From: Thermoplasmatales archaeon
GTDB lineage: Archaea; Thermoplasmatota; E2; UBA202; JdFR-43
Direction of reading: 5' to 3'
Assembly: GCA_014361195.1 (NCBI GenBank)
Contig: JACIWA010000010.1
Coordinates: forward strand, 1-34,263
Length of the DNA: 34,263 nucleotides
Shown: positions 26,121 to 34,018 of the stretch, one piece after another
Numbering within the stretch: position 1 is the first letter of the stretch
How the letters are laid out: each line of letters begins with the position of its first letter
The notes under the pieces: generated by a model
What the model saw: only the letters and a program-made list of their open reading frames with translations
Databases searched by the model: none
Told to the model about the DNA's origin: nothing
Position numbers and translations under genes: made by a program

Positions 26121-27830
26121 ATGAAGAAAGTTGTGGTAACATTTGCGGTATTGGTATTGCTGATTACATATTTCAACGGAGAAGTTAAATCTGAGAATAA
26201 AAAAATTGATTACAGAGTAATAAAATATGCTTTTCCAATAGGAACAAAAATAGAGAGGATTGATGTAATTCCATTAAATGTCAAAGAAACACATGTTTTC
26301 AATAAAAAATCTATAAGTTTTATTGCGGATAATATGAGGGAAAAGAAACTTTATATGGAATATGAAATACCTGAAAAATGGTATGAATATAGTATAGGGG
26401 TTGGGATGGATAAAGGAGAGAGATGTATATTTTTAACCCTTTATCTTTACAATATAATATCTTCAAGTGATAAATTCTATGAGGCAAGCGACTTTGATAT
26501 AAAAATTGATTATTCTTTGCCAGAGAAAACATTCGCTTCAGCATATGATTTCCTAATAATTTCTCCTGATGCATGGGTAAGCGAGCTATCTTTGCTTAAA
26601 GAGCATAAGGAGAGCAAGGGAATAAAAACAATAGTAGTAGGGTTAAGTGAAATTTATACTCATCCATCTGCTGTGCATGGAAGAGATGATGCAGAAAAGG
26701 TGAAGTATTTCATAAAGAATGCAATTGAGGAATGGGGAATAAAATATGTAATGCTTGTTGGAGGAAGAGCTTTTGGATATCAGGAAAAGTGGATTATGCC
26801 AGTAAGATATACAAATCTTGATGATAGAAGTGGATGGGAAACCAGTTATTTGAGCGACTTATATTTTGCAGATATATATAAATATGAAAATGGCTCGATC
26901 GCTTTTGAGGACTGGGATAGCAATGGAAATGGAATATATGCGGAATGGAAGGGAATGAAAAGAGATAACCTGGATCTATATCCTGATGTTTATGTTGGCA
27001 GGCTTGCTTGCAGGAATAAATATGAGCTAAAAATAATGATTGATAAGATAATTAATTATGAGAATAAACCATTTGAGAATTTCAAAAAATTCATATTAGT
27101 CGGTGGCGATTCCTATGACGACAACCATAAATACATTGAAGGTGAGCTCGCTACATGGGAAGCTTACAAATACATGCAAGATTTTGAGGCAATAAAATTA
27201 TGGGCATCTGAAATAGATTTAAGTTCAAAAAATATAGTGAATGCGATAAATGAAGGGGCGGGTTTTGCATATTTTTGTGGGCATGGAAATCCAATGAGCT
27301 GGAGCACTCATAAACCTGGAAATTTCAATGAGTGGGAAGAAGGTCTGCAAATCTTTGATATGCCATTTTTGAGAAATGGATATGAATTACCCATTGTAGT
27401 TATAGGTGGATGCCATAATAGCCAATTCAATGTGAGCATATTCTATTCATTTGATAAGGAGAAAGTCTGGAAGGGTGAAAACGCTCCAGAATGCTGGAGC
27501 TGGTGGTTTACACGCAAAATAAATGGCGGGGCTATAGCAACGATTGGAAATACCGGGCTTGGTTACCATGGAAGTGAGGATGAAAACAAAGATGGAATTC
27601 CTGATTATTTGCAGGTTTTGGATGGATGGCTTGAAATAAACTTTTTCAGAATATATAAGGAAGGGGTTGATATTCTAGGGATGCTTCACTCACAGACAAT
27701 AAAAGAGTTTATAGATTATTTCCCTGGAGATTCAAATATGCCATTGAAATATATTATAGATGTAAAAGTTGTTCAGGAATGGCTATTGCTTGGTGATCCT
27801 ACTCTTAAGATAGGTGGCTATAGAGAGTAA
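26121..27830 (+). CDS. Secreted C25 (gingipain-like) cysteine peptidase
   Basis: A 569-residue exported peptidase. A signal peptide (MKKVVVTFAVLVLLITYF) is followed by a propeptide-like beta-rich region (about 25-140). The catalytic domain has H388 in FCGHGNP and C431 in VIGGCHN, the His-Cys dyad of clan CD, family C25. FDFLIISPDAW-type, MLVGG, YVGRLACR and LLGDPTLKIGG segments are other family marks. There is no obvious sorting signal or C-terminal membrane helix, so it may be released or held by another factor. Such peptidases are abundant in protein-degrading sediment archaea. A second gene with a similar N-terminus begins at 34019. Confidence 0.9.
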   Translation: MKKVVVTFAVLVLLITYFNGEVKSENKKIDYRVIKYAFPIGTKIERIDVIPLNVKETHVFNKKSISFIADNMREKKLYMEYEIPEKWYEYSIGVGMDKGERCIFLTLYLYNIISSSDKFYEASDFDIKIDYSLPEKTFASAYDFLIISPDAWVSELSLLKEHKESKGIKTIVVGLSEIYTHPSAVHGRDDAEKVKYFIKNAIEEWGIKYVMLVGGRAFGYQEKWIMPVRYTNLDDRSGWETSYLSDLYFADIYKYENGSIAFEDWDSNGNGIYAEWKGMKRDNLDLYPDVYVGRLACRNKYELKIMIDKIINYENKPFENFKKFILVGGDSYDDNHKYIEGELATWEAYKYMQDFEAIKLWASEIDLSSKNIVNAINEGAGFAYFCGHGNPMSWSTHKPGNFNEWEEGLQIFDMPFLRNGYELPIVVIGGCHNSQFNVSIFYSFDKEKVWKGENAPECWSWWFTRKINGGAIATIGNTGLGYHGSEDENKDGIPDYLQVLDGWLEINFFRIYKEGVDILGMLHSQTIKEFIDYFPGDSNMPLKYIIDVKVVQEWLLLGDPTLKIGGYRE

Positions 27831-28963
27831 ATTATTGCGGAAATAATTATAACCAATATTGCAGGAGGGAGAAGGAGTTTATATAAATCCGTGAGCTTTG
27901 GCTTGAAATACTCGTATGTCAGTACTAAACAAGGATGAACAGGAGATACCAAATAACCAATGAACGAGGAAATATATAATAAGCTCACTAGTTTGATATC
28001 AAATATAAAGGGAGATAGTAAAGGATAGAGTATTCCAATTGCTGCCAAATTATTTGCGGTGATTGTTCCAACCAAAAATGGGATTATTGCTATCATTGCC
28101 ACTGGATTAAAATTTGAGAGATAGGAATATATTATTTCCGGGGCTTTCATCGAAATTATCATATTTTTCAAAAGCATTATTCCAAATATTGCAATTAATA
28201 AGCTAACTAATCCTTTTTTTAAAAAATAAATTTTTCTCTTCATGGATATTGCCACCGCAAGAATAATTCCAATGCTAAGAGAGATTAGAAAGGATAAGTA
28301 GGTATGCATAAAAAATGATAAAATTATTGCCAATGAAACAGTTAAAAGAATAGGAAATATTGCAAGATAATTACCCTCACTCTCCTTTTCCTTTTTCCTA
28401 GAAAATTTTTTAACAACTGGCATAGCTAAAAAGAAGCTCAATAAAAATATAGGAAATTGCATCAAAATCAATTTGTATATACTAACGCCAGCCAGATCCG
28501 CAACAAGAACAAGAGGAGTTGAAATTGGTAAAATTATAAACCATACATGTCGATACCATAAATTCAAAAAAGTCAGCTCATTTTTCTCTCCTCCTTTGTC
28601 TATAAGTGGCGCGGACATCAGCGCCCCGCCAGGCACAGGGAGCATACCAAACAACGAGGGTATCGCAATCAAAAGCCCTCTGTAAGAAAGTTTTTGGCTC
28701 AAAAATTTTACAAGCTCCCCCATTGCCCCTCCTTCTTGTAGAATTGTGGATAACAGATTTATTAAAAAAATTATGAATATTAAAGCTATTACAGTCCAAT
28801 CTGTTGCGGTCTTATATAGATTTTCTGGCAGATTTTTATAATCAAATACTGAAAGAATTATAATTCCCGCAAAAACTGATATTGCAAAATTTTTTCTTTT
28901 TGCAACCAAAAAAATGATAACTGAAAATGACAAAAATATTGATAATAGAGTTAAATCAATCAT
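27818..28963 (-). CDS. DUF401 polytopic membrane protein (ion-transporter-like)
   Basis: A 381-residue membrane protein with ten to eleven helices. The signature is PSLFGMLPVPGGALMSAPLI, and a related motif in the second half reads YLVSPVHPCLVLT. This is the DUF401 family, a distant relative of NhaC/GntP/CitM-type ion transporters in which two re-entrant loops line the transport site. The substrate is unknown. Its ATG overlaps the taw1 stop as ATGA, so the two are co-translated. Its 3' end overlaps the convergent C25 peptidase gene by 13 bases. Confidence 0.85.
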   Translation of the reverse strand: MIDLTLLSIFLSFSVIIFLVAKRKNFAISVFAGIIILSVFDYKNLPENLYKTATDWTVIALIFIIFLINLLSTILQEGGAMGELVKFLSQKLSYRGLLIAIPSLFGMLPVPGGALMSAPLIDKGGEKNELTFLNLWYRHVWFIILPISTPLVLVADLAGVSIYKLILMQFPIFLLSFFLAMPVVKKFSRKKEKESEGNYLAIFPILLTVSLAIILSFFMHTYLSFLISLSIGIILAVAISMKRKIYFLKKGLVSLLIAIFGIMLLKNMIISMKAPEIIYSYLSNFNPVAMIAIIPFLVGTITANNLAAIGILYPLLSPFIFDIKLVSLLYISSFIGYLVSPVHPCLVLTYEYFKPKLTDLYKLLLPPAILVIIISAIIYSL

Positions 28964-29874
28964 ATCTCCCTCTTTTTTCCTCTTCCGAGCAATACAACCC
29001 TTGAATCAACCCTTTCATCTTCTATTTTATAGCCTGTTAAATCACTTAATTTTTCTGCAAAATTTCTTATTTCTTCATGATTTGGCATATTGTTGCGATG
29101 CATTCTCTCTTTTGAATAGCCAACGTGCATATATCCTTTTGGCTCTATAAACCATGCATCGCTTTTTTCATCTATCCTGGCATATTCCTCTTCATAACCA
29201 AGATTCCAATCCTTAACCAGAGTATGTCTTATAACTGTTCTCGTATTTAATGATGGAAGCAATTCAATTGTTTCGTTAATTTTTTTCCAGCCATCTTTGA
29301 CTAATGGGCAACATAATTTCTTATACAAATCTTCATTAGGGGCAGCAATTGTTACATAAATCTGTTTTGGCAATGTGTCCATTTTTTCAATAAATTCTGG
29401 ATTTGTTCCATTTGTTACAAGAAAAGTTGTCATTCCCCTTTTATGGCATTCTTCAAAAAACTCGCTCAGGAAGGGATATAAGGTAGGCTCACCAGTTAAT
29501 GAGCATGCAACATGCTTTGGTTCAATTGCCTCTTTCCAATCCTCAATTCTAACCTTCTTGTTTCCTTTATAACCGCTCAAAAGCCTTCTTTGTTCCTCAA
29601 TACTCTTTTCCAATATAAATTTTGGGTCATCCGCCTCTTCCCTTTTAATTTCTTTTAGAGTAAAACCTTGAAAACGCCAGCAGTAAAGACATTTCTGAGT
29701 GCAATGATAGGCGGCAGGCGTCATCTGCAAGCAACGGTGGCTTTTTATTCCATAAAAAGTGCTCTTGTAACATGGTATATTTTCAACCAGTGCTTTTTTT
29801 AGCCAGTAGCAGAGTTTTACAGCGGAGTGCCTGCCAACAACTGCATAACCCTGCTTTTCCAGTATCTCCTTCAC
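28960..29874 (-). CDS. taw1: tRNA 4-demethylwyosine synthase Taw1/TYW1
   Basis: A 304-residue radical SAM enzyme that condenses pyruvate carbons onto N1-methylguanosine-37 of tRNA-Phe to make the tricyclic wyosine core. C58, C62 and C65 (CTQKCLYC) bind the SAM cluster. C22, C35 and C48, spaced 13 and 13, bind the second cluster, as in Methanocaldococcus Taw1. CSLTGEPTLYP, FLVTNGT and MHRNNMPNHEE are further landmarks. GTG at 29874 is chosen because an ATG two bases upstream is out of frame and stops at once. A TATA-like aataaattaata lies about 20-25 bases upstream on the minus strand. The DUF401 gene follows. Confidence 0.94.
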   Translation of the reverse strand: MKEILEKQGYAVVGRHSAVKLCYWLKKALVENIPCYKSTFYGIKSHRCLQMTPAAYHCTQKCLYCWRFQGFTLKEIKREEADDPKFILEKSIEEQRRLLSGYKGNKKVRIEDWKEAIEPKHVACSLTGEPTLYPFLSEFFEECHKRGMTTFLVTNGTNPEFIEKMDTLPKQIYVTIAAPNEDLYKKLCCPLVKDGWKKINETIELLPSLNTRTVIRHTLVKDWNLGYEEEYARIDEKSDAWFIEPKGYMHVGYSKERMHRNNMPNHEEIRNFAEKLSDLTGYKIEDERVDSRVVLLGRGKKREI

Positions 29875-29909
29875 ATGTATATTTGATTATTAATTTATTT
29901 TTTTATCCA

Positions 29910-29946
29910 TTTAGGCACAAATGCCAAAACCTTTAAATTTATAAAT
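29910..29946 (+). promoter_or_regulatory. Palindrome, BRE and TATA box of the SPFH operon
   Basis: TTTAGGCA (29910-29917) and TGCCAAAA (29922-29929) form an inverted repeat matching in seven of eight positions around CAAA. Immediately after comes acctttaaatttataaat (29929-29946), with the TATA box tttaaatt about 23 bases before the ATG at 29959. The palindrome sits exactly over the BRE position, where a regulator would control TFB/TBP loading. It also lies between this promoter and the divergent taw1 promoter. Confidence 0.5.
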
Positions 29947-29958
29947 TGTTTTACAATA

Positions 29959-30477
29959 ATGGTAGATATTAGAGAAAGAATTGAAGAAGACAGGGGGGTC
30001 TTAAAAAAAATACAGCTTATTATTCCTGGCTATGAAGGATATAGAAGGAGGGAGGATATAAGAAAAGCGGATAATCTTTTAAGAAATCAACTTGCTGACA
30101 AACTAAAAATTGCAAGAAATGATATAGAGGGTGTAAGAAGAAATCTTGTTTATAAATATGAAACAAGAAATCTGGAAAAGATAGGAGATTTGCTTAACTA
30201 TTTCCAGAAAATAGACGGGCAATTAAGACATGCGGAGCATGGCTATTCTGGAATTTCACCTGCAATAAGAATAGAAGAGGAAGAGCTGAATAAGCTATAT
30301 GAATTTGACTATTCAATGGCAAAAATTATAGAAGGGATAATCAATGAGGCGAAAAAAATGAGGAGTGTTAAAGAGGAGGAAATGCTTGATGAAATTGAAA
30401 GAATAAGAGAAATGCTTGGAGAATTTGAAAAGACTTTTAAAATGAGGATGGTTTATATTACAGGAACAGAGGTGTAA
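29959..30477 (+). CDS. Helical protein of the SPFH operon
   Basis: A 172-residue, mostly helical, charged protein with no signal peptide or membrane helix. It contains IIPGYEGYRRREDIRKADNL near residue 22, HAEHGYSGIS near 92 and a tyrosine-rich LYEFDYSMAKIIEG. I recall actinobacterial and chloroflexal proteins with the same IPGYxGYKxKExRRxADKLLR opening, also next to SPFH genes, so the pairing appears to cross domains. It could be a soluble partner of the SPFH scaffold or a very divergent PspA-like helical hairpin, but neither is shown. The stop is one base before the SPFH start codon. Confidence 0.72.
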   Translation: MVDIRERIEEDRGVLKKIQLIIPGYEGYRRREDIRKADNLLRNQLADKLKIARNDIEGVRRNLVYKYETRNLEKIGDLLNYFQKIDGQLRHAEHGYSGISPAIRIEEEELNKLYEFDYSMAKIIEGIINEAKKMRSVKEEEMLDEIERIREMLGEFEKTFKMRMVYITGTEV

Positions 30478-30478
30478 A

Positions 30479-31633
30479 ATGTTATTTGGAGGAAGTAAAA
30501 GGACAGATGCAACAGCTGGGGGCAAAGAAGGGATAATAGGGGCAATGACAATTGCGTGGGATGATGCCTACAAGAGAAATTTTATAATGTGGAAAGTTCC
30601 CAGGAATATAAGGCTAAATGACAATATAGTTGTAAGAGAAGATGAAATAGCGGTTTTTTATAGAGATGGAAAGGTTCTTGCATATTTAGATAAGCCAGAT
30701 AGATATGCTTTAACTAGCCAAAATGCTCCAATTCTTGGTGGCCTTATAAGAGCTTTATCTGGGGTAAAACAGCAGGCGGAAGTATATTACATACAAAAGA
30801 AGGTTTTTGATGGGAAGTTTGGGAGTAAGCAACCTTATCAATTTAAAGACAAGGAGTTTGGTATTGTAAATCTAAGAGTTTTTGGAGAATTCCGCTATAG
30901 AGTAAATGAGCCTGTTAATTTCATAAACCAATTTGTTGGAACACTTAACTACCAAACAAGTCAAGAAGTGGAAGAAAGAATAAAGGAGCAGATGGTTCTC
31001 TTAGTATATGATGCAATTGGCCATCTAAAAGAGAAGGGAATGGGAGTAACTGAACTTGCTCCAAATTTAACAAATATAGAGCAGATTGTACTTGAAAAAT
31101 CAAAAGACCATTTTGGTATGTATGGGATTGAAATAAATAAGGTATCCGGACTATACATAAATCTCCCTGAAGAAGTTCAAAAGGCGGTTGATACAAGAGC
31201 AAGTATGCAAGTTTTGGGAACAAATTATATGCAATACCAGGCGGGGCAGGCAATGAGAGAAGCAGCGCAAAATCCATCTGGCACCGCTGGCGCTGGCGTT
31301 GGCATAGGCGCTGGCATAGGAGCGGGCTATGCAATGATAGGGAGCATGGCACAGGCAATGCAACCCTCTCAAACACAACAACCCTCCCCACAACCCCAAG
31401 GCAAAGCTTGCATAAAATGCGGAGTGATAATTCCGGCGGATGCTAAATTTTGTTCATCTTGTGGGGCGAGGCAAGAAAAAATTGAGTGCCCAAATTGCAA
31501 AGCACCTCTGCCAGCTGATGCAAAGTTTTGCTCTTCCTGTGGAACCGCTTTAGGGAGTAAAAAGTGCTCAAATTGTGGAGTTGATATGCCTGCAAGTGCA
31601 AAGTTTTGTCCGAATTGTGGAAAGAGCGTGTGA
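30479..31633 (+). CDS. SPFH/Band-7 protein with three C-terminal zinc ribbons (YdjI-like)
   Basis: A 384-residue protein. Residues about 25-240 form the SPFH (stomatin/prohibitin-like) domain, with the RNIRLNDNIVVREDEIAVFY opening typical of the YdjI, so-called virion-core-like branch. A glycine-zipper stretch (268-294, GAGVGIGAGIGAG) could insert in or pack against a membrane. A Q/P-rich linker (295-309) leads to three near-repeats of C-x2-CG...PADAKFC-x2-CG (311-384), each half a double zinc ribbon. SPFH proteins form oligomeric membrane microdomain scaffolds, and the ribbons probably recruit partners. In Bacillus, YdjI acts with YdjG and PspA in envelope stress. No N-terminal signal is seen. 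Confidence 0.87.
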   Translation: MLFGGSKRTDATAGGKEGIIGAMTIAWDDAYKRNFIMWKVPRNIRLNDNIVVREDEIAVFYRDGKVLAYLDKPDRYALTSQNAPILGGLIRALSGVKQQAEVYYIQKKVFDGKFGSKQPYQFKDKEFGIVNLRVFGEFRYRVNEPVNFINQFVGTLNYQTSQEVEERIKEQMVLLVYDAIGHLKEKGMGVTELAPNLTNIEQIVLEKSKDHFGMYGIEINKVSGLYINLPEEVQKAVDTRASMQVLGTNYMQYQAGQAMREAAQNPSGTAGAGVGIGAGIGAGYAMIGSMAQAMQPSQTQQPSPQPQGKACIKCGVIIPADAKFCSSCGARQEKIECPNCKAPLPADAKFCSSCGTALGSKKCSNCGVDMPASAKFCPNCGKSV

Positions 31634-31638
31634 TAGGT

Positions 31639-32388
31639 ATGACAAGTATAAAATGCAATAAATGCGGGGCATCAATTGAAATAGAGCCTGGCACAAAATT
31701 TGCTAAGTGCGAATATTGCAATTCTCAGATGTATATAGACAAAAGTGGGGTTGGATTCTTTTATATTGTTGAAATGAAAATAAAAGAGGAGAATGCAAGG
31801 GGCATATTTAAAAGATGGAGTGCTGGCTCTGCTATGGCGAAGGATTTGGAAAATGAGGCAAAAATAGTGAAAATGATTCCTGAATATTTCCCACTGTATA
31901 TGTTCAAAAGAAATGTAGAGGGTAAGGAGGCAATTTATTTTGAGCCAGCAAAATCAACAAGTTTGCCAGGAATGCACGCACTAAAAGTTCCAGCAGGGGA
32001 TATAAAAATATTTGATCAAAATTACATAGTTGATCCGAGAGCACAGATTATACAACCTGATTTGGGGATGGATGCTTATCTGAATAATCTGCCCGGTAAA
32101 GCGGAAGAGCAAGCTTTAGTATTCTTTCCCATATGGTATATTGAATATAGTTACAAAGGAAATATCTATAATGTTGTAATAGATGCATCTTCTGGTGAAG
32201 TGTTTTCTGAAAAATTTCCAACCAGGGAGAGTTATCCATACATTGCGGTTGCTTCCCTTGGATTCTTTTTATTCCTGATCTATGGTATAATCTCCCTTTT
32301 CTGGAAATTCACATATGGCTTAATCGGAATGGCTATAACAACTCCTATTCTATTCCTTGCATCCTATTTTGTGGCAAAAAATATGTGA
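31639..32388 (+). CDS. Zinc-ribbon membrane protein of the SPFH operon (first of three paralogues)
   Basis: A 249-residue protein. A zinc ribbon with C6, C9, C24 and C27 opens it, an alpha/beta domain follows (about 35-190), and two membrane helices end it (about 197-220 and 225-245). It shares with the next two proteins the ribbon, a YFPLYMF-type motif and a later FFPIWYIEYSYKG segment. The ATG at 31639 is chosen because it follows the SPFH stop and an AGGT-like site; an earlier ATG at 31606 would lie inside the SPFH zinc ribbon. The layout matches the zinc-ribbon plus membrane-anchor plan of bacterial YdjG. Confidence 0.78.
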   Translation: MTSIKCNKCGASIEIEPGTKFAKCEYCNSQMYIDKSGVGFFYIVEMKIKEENARGIFKRWSAGSAMAKDLENEAKIVKMIPEYFPLYMFKRNVEGKEAIYFEPAKSTSLPGMHALKVPAGDIKIFDQNYIVDPRAQIIQPDLGMDAYLNNLPGKAEEQALVFFPIWYIEYSYKGNIYNVVIDASSGEVFSEKFPTRESYPYIAVASLGFFLFLIYGIISLFWKFTYGLIGMAITTPILFLASYFVAKNM

Positions 32389-32394
32389 GGTGAT
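32387..32394 (+). promoter_or_regulatory. Shine-Dalgarno overlapping a stop codon in the SPFH operon
   Basis: gaggtgat overlaps the TGA stop at 32386-32388 and lies three bases before the ATG at 32398, coupling translation of two of the paralogues. Confidence 0.75.
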
Positions 32395-32397
32395 TGG

Positions 32398-33417
32398 ATG
32401 GAAATATCTATCGGGATTTCGTGTCCTTCATGCGGGGGCGCTTTAAATGTTGAAGAAGGTAAAAAGGTTATTTCATGCAGGTACTGCGACGCCCTTATAT
32501 GGCTTGAGGGTGATGAAGGAGTTTATACAGTTATGTTTGCAAATAATGTTACGAAGGAGAAGGCAATTTCTCTTTTAAATGAATGGTTTGGTAAAAAATT
32601 GAAGGCGAGGGATTTGAAAAGGAGAGCGGAAATAACTGAGATATTCCCCATTTATTTACCATTCTGGAGAATGAAGGCAAGAAGTGCGGGATGGGTATGC
32701 GGATATAGAGAGGAAAGGCATTATGATGCTGTCAGGAAAACTACAACTGTTAAGAAAGTCCCAATGGAAAAAATGGTTTTCAGAGATTTTGACTGGACGC
32801 AGATTGCATGTGACGCAGGAGACATTGGAGTAAAATATCTTAGAAACTTGCAGGGAAATACTATTAATGCAAACGCTGACCAAATACCCACTTTTGAGGT
32901 AACAACTTCAAAGAGTGATGCAATTAATTTAGGAATTGAGAAAATAAGGCAGGAAGCGATAAAAAGTGCTGGGGTTGAAAATATAACTTTCCAGAAGATG
33001 CATGTAATACCAAAATCATTCATGCTTATCTACTATCCTGTATGGATTGCAAGATATAAATATAAAGAGAGAATGTATTTTGCGACAATTGACGGAGTGA
33101 CTTCAAAGGTCATTGCGGGCAGGGCGCCGGGCGATGCGCTATACCAGGCAATGATTATGACCGGCGGAGCAATTTTGGGGGGAATAATTTCATCCCTCGG
33201 TATTTGGACAATTGGTTCATCAACTGGATTAGGAATTTTTGCTCTTATTGGAGGGTTTATCATTTTTATTGCAAGTTATATGTTTTTCAGGCATGGAAGC
33301 GAGATAGTTGAAGGAGATATAGAGAAAAAATATGGTCTTCCATTAGAATCTATTAAAAATATTAAGAATATCAGAATAGATGCTCCGGGAAATGTTTTTG
33401 GAGGTGGAAAAATATGA
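32398..33417 (+). CDS. Zinc-ribbon membrane protein of the SPFH operon (second paralogue)
   Basis: A 339-residue protein. A zinc ribbon with C9, C12, C27 and C30 opens it, followed by a long alpha/beta region containing FPIYLPFWRMKA (about 83) and YYPVWIARYKYKERMYFATID (about 208). Two membrane helices lie at about 245-290 and a hydrophilic C-terminal tail follows. The two PxW motifs align with those of its neighbours, showing a shared fold. It is the largest of the set because of an insert around 95-135 (GWVCGYREE...) and the extra tail. A strong Shine-Dalgarno sequence precedes it, and its stop overlaps the next ATG by four bases. Confidence 0.78.
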   Translation: MEISIGISCPSCGGALNVEEGKKVISCRYCDALIWLEGDEGVYTVMFANNVTKEKAISLLNEWFGKKLKARDLKRRAEITEIFPIYLPFWRMKARSAGWVCGYREERHYDAVRKTTTVKKVPMEKMVFRDFDWTQIACDAGDIGVKYLRNLQGNTINANADQIPTFEVTTSKSDAINLGIEKIRQEAIKSAGVENITFQKMHVIPKSFMLIYYPVWIARYKYKERMYFATIDGVTSKVIAGRAPGDALYQAMIMTGGAILGGIISSLGIWTIGSSTGLGIFALIGGFIIFIASYMFFRHGSEIVEGDIEKKYGLPLESIKNIKNIRIDAPGNVFGGGKI

Positions 33418-33986
33418 AGGTTGTGCAGGTTAAATGTCCAAAGTGTAAAAATTTATTTTTTTCAAAAACAACTGACATGGCTTTTATTTGCGAAAATTGC
33501 GGGACATTACATATAAGAGAAGATGAAATAAAAATTTTTGATTATGAATTTTGGAAATTCTCGAAGAATATGGAAGGGGAGAAATTTTACATGCCTTTCT
33601 GGAAAATAAATGTAACAATAAATGTAAAGGAGAGCAAGGTTGTTGGATTGATGAAAATTGCAAACTTATTAAAAGGTGACACTGGAAAAATGGATATTTA
33701 TATCCCAGCAATAGATTGCACGCCAGATGATTTTAGAAAATGGTCAAATCTTTTAACATTTGATAAATTAAATTTTGAAATTGAAAAAACAACAAAAATT
33801 CCAAGGATTCCGCTGGCAATAGGAGAAAAAGAAGCGGAAAAGCTTGCGGATTTTCTTGTTCTAACTTATGAAGCGGAAAAACCAGGAGTTTTGCAATATA
33901 TAGATTATGAAATGAAAATAAATGAGAAAAAAATTGTATATGTGCCCGCTTATCTAATTAATAACAAATACGTAATAGGGTTATAG
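33414..33986 (+). CDS. Zinc-ribbon soluble protein of the SPFH operon (third paralogue)
   Basis: A 190-residue protein with the same opening zinc ribbon (C8, C11, C26, C29) and the YMPFWKINVTI motif (about 60), followed by an alpha/beta region. It ends VYVPAYLINNKYVIGL without any membrane helix. It seems a shortened, soluble version of the two previous proteins that keeps the domain linked to the ribbon. Its ATG overlaps the preceding stop as ATGA. It closes the five-gene operon. A T-rich stretch (about 33990-34008) follows, which may serve both as terminator and as promoter of the next gene. Confidence 0.76.
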   Translation: MKVVQVKCPKCKNLFFSKTTDMAFICENCGTLHIREDEIKIFDYEFWKFSKNMEGEKFYMPFWKINVTINVKESKVVGLMKIANLLKGDTGKMDIYIPAIDCTPDDFRKWSNLLTFDKLNFEIEKTTKIPRIPLAIGEKEAEKLADFLVLTYEAEKPGVLQYIDYEMKINEKKIVYVPAYLINNKYVIGL

Positions 33987-33989
33987 TAA

Positions 33990-34008
33990 GGTTTTTAATA
34001 TTTTTCTC
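33990..34008 (+). promoter_or_regulatory. T-rich stretch: possible terminator and TATA element
   Basis: ggtttttaatatttttctc directly follows the SPFH operon and lies 11-29 bases before the next ATG (34019). T-tracts terminate archaeal transcripts, and tttttaatat could be the TATA box of the next gene. Both readings are tentative. Confidence 0.35.
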
Positions 34009-34018
34009 ATTTATTGTC

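Noticed and set aside
30945-31391. Open frame of 148 codons on the minus strand inside the SPFH gene
   Set aside because: The translation is leucine/proline-rich without motifs and mirrors conserved SPFH coding sequence.
30479-31633. Provirus signal, because YdjI-like SPFH proteins are sometimes named virion core proteins
   Set aside because: No capsid, portal, terminase or integrase genes are nearby, base composition is unchanged, and SPFH scaffolds are normal cellular proteins.
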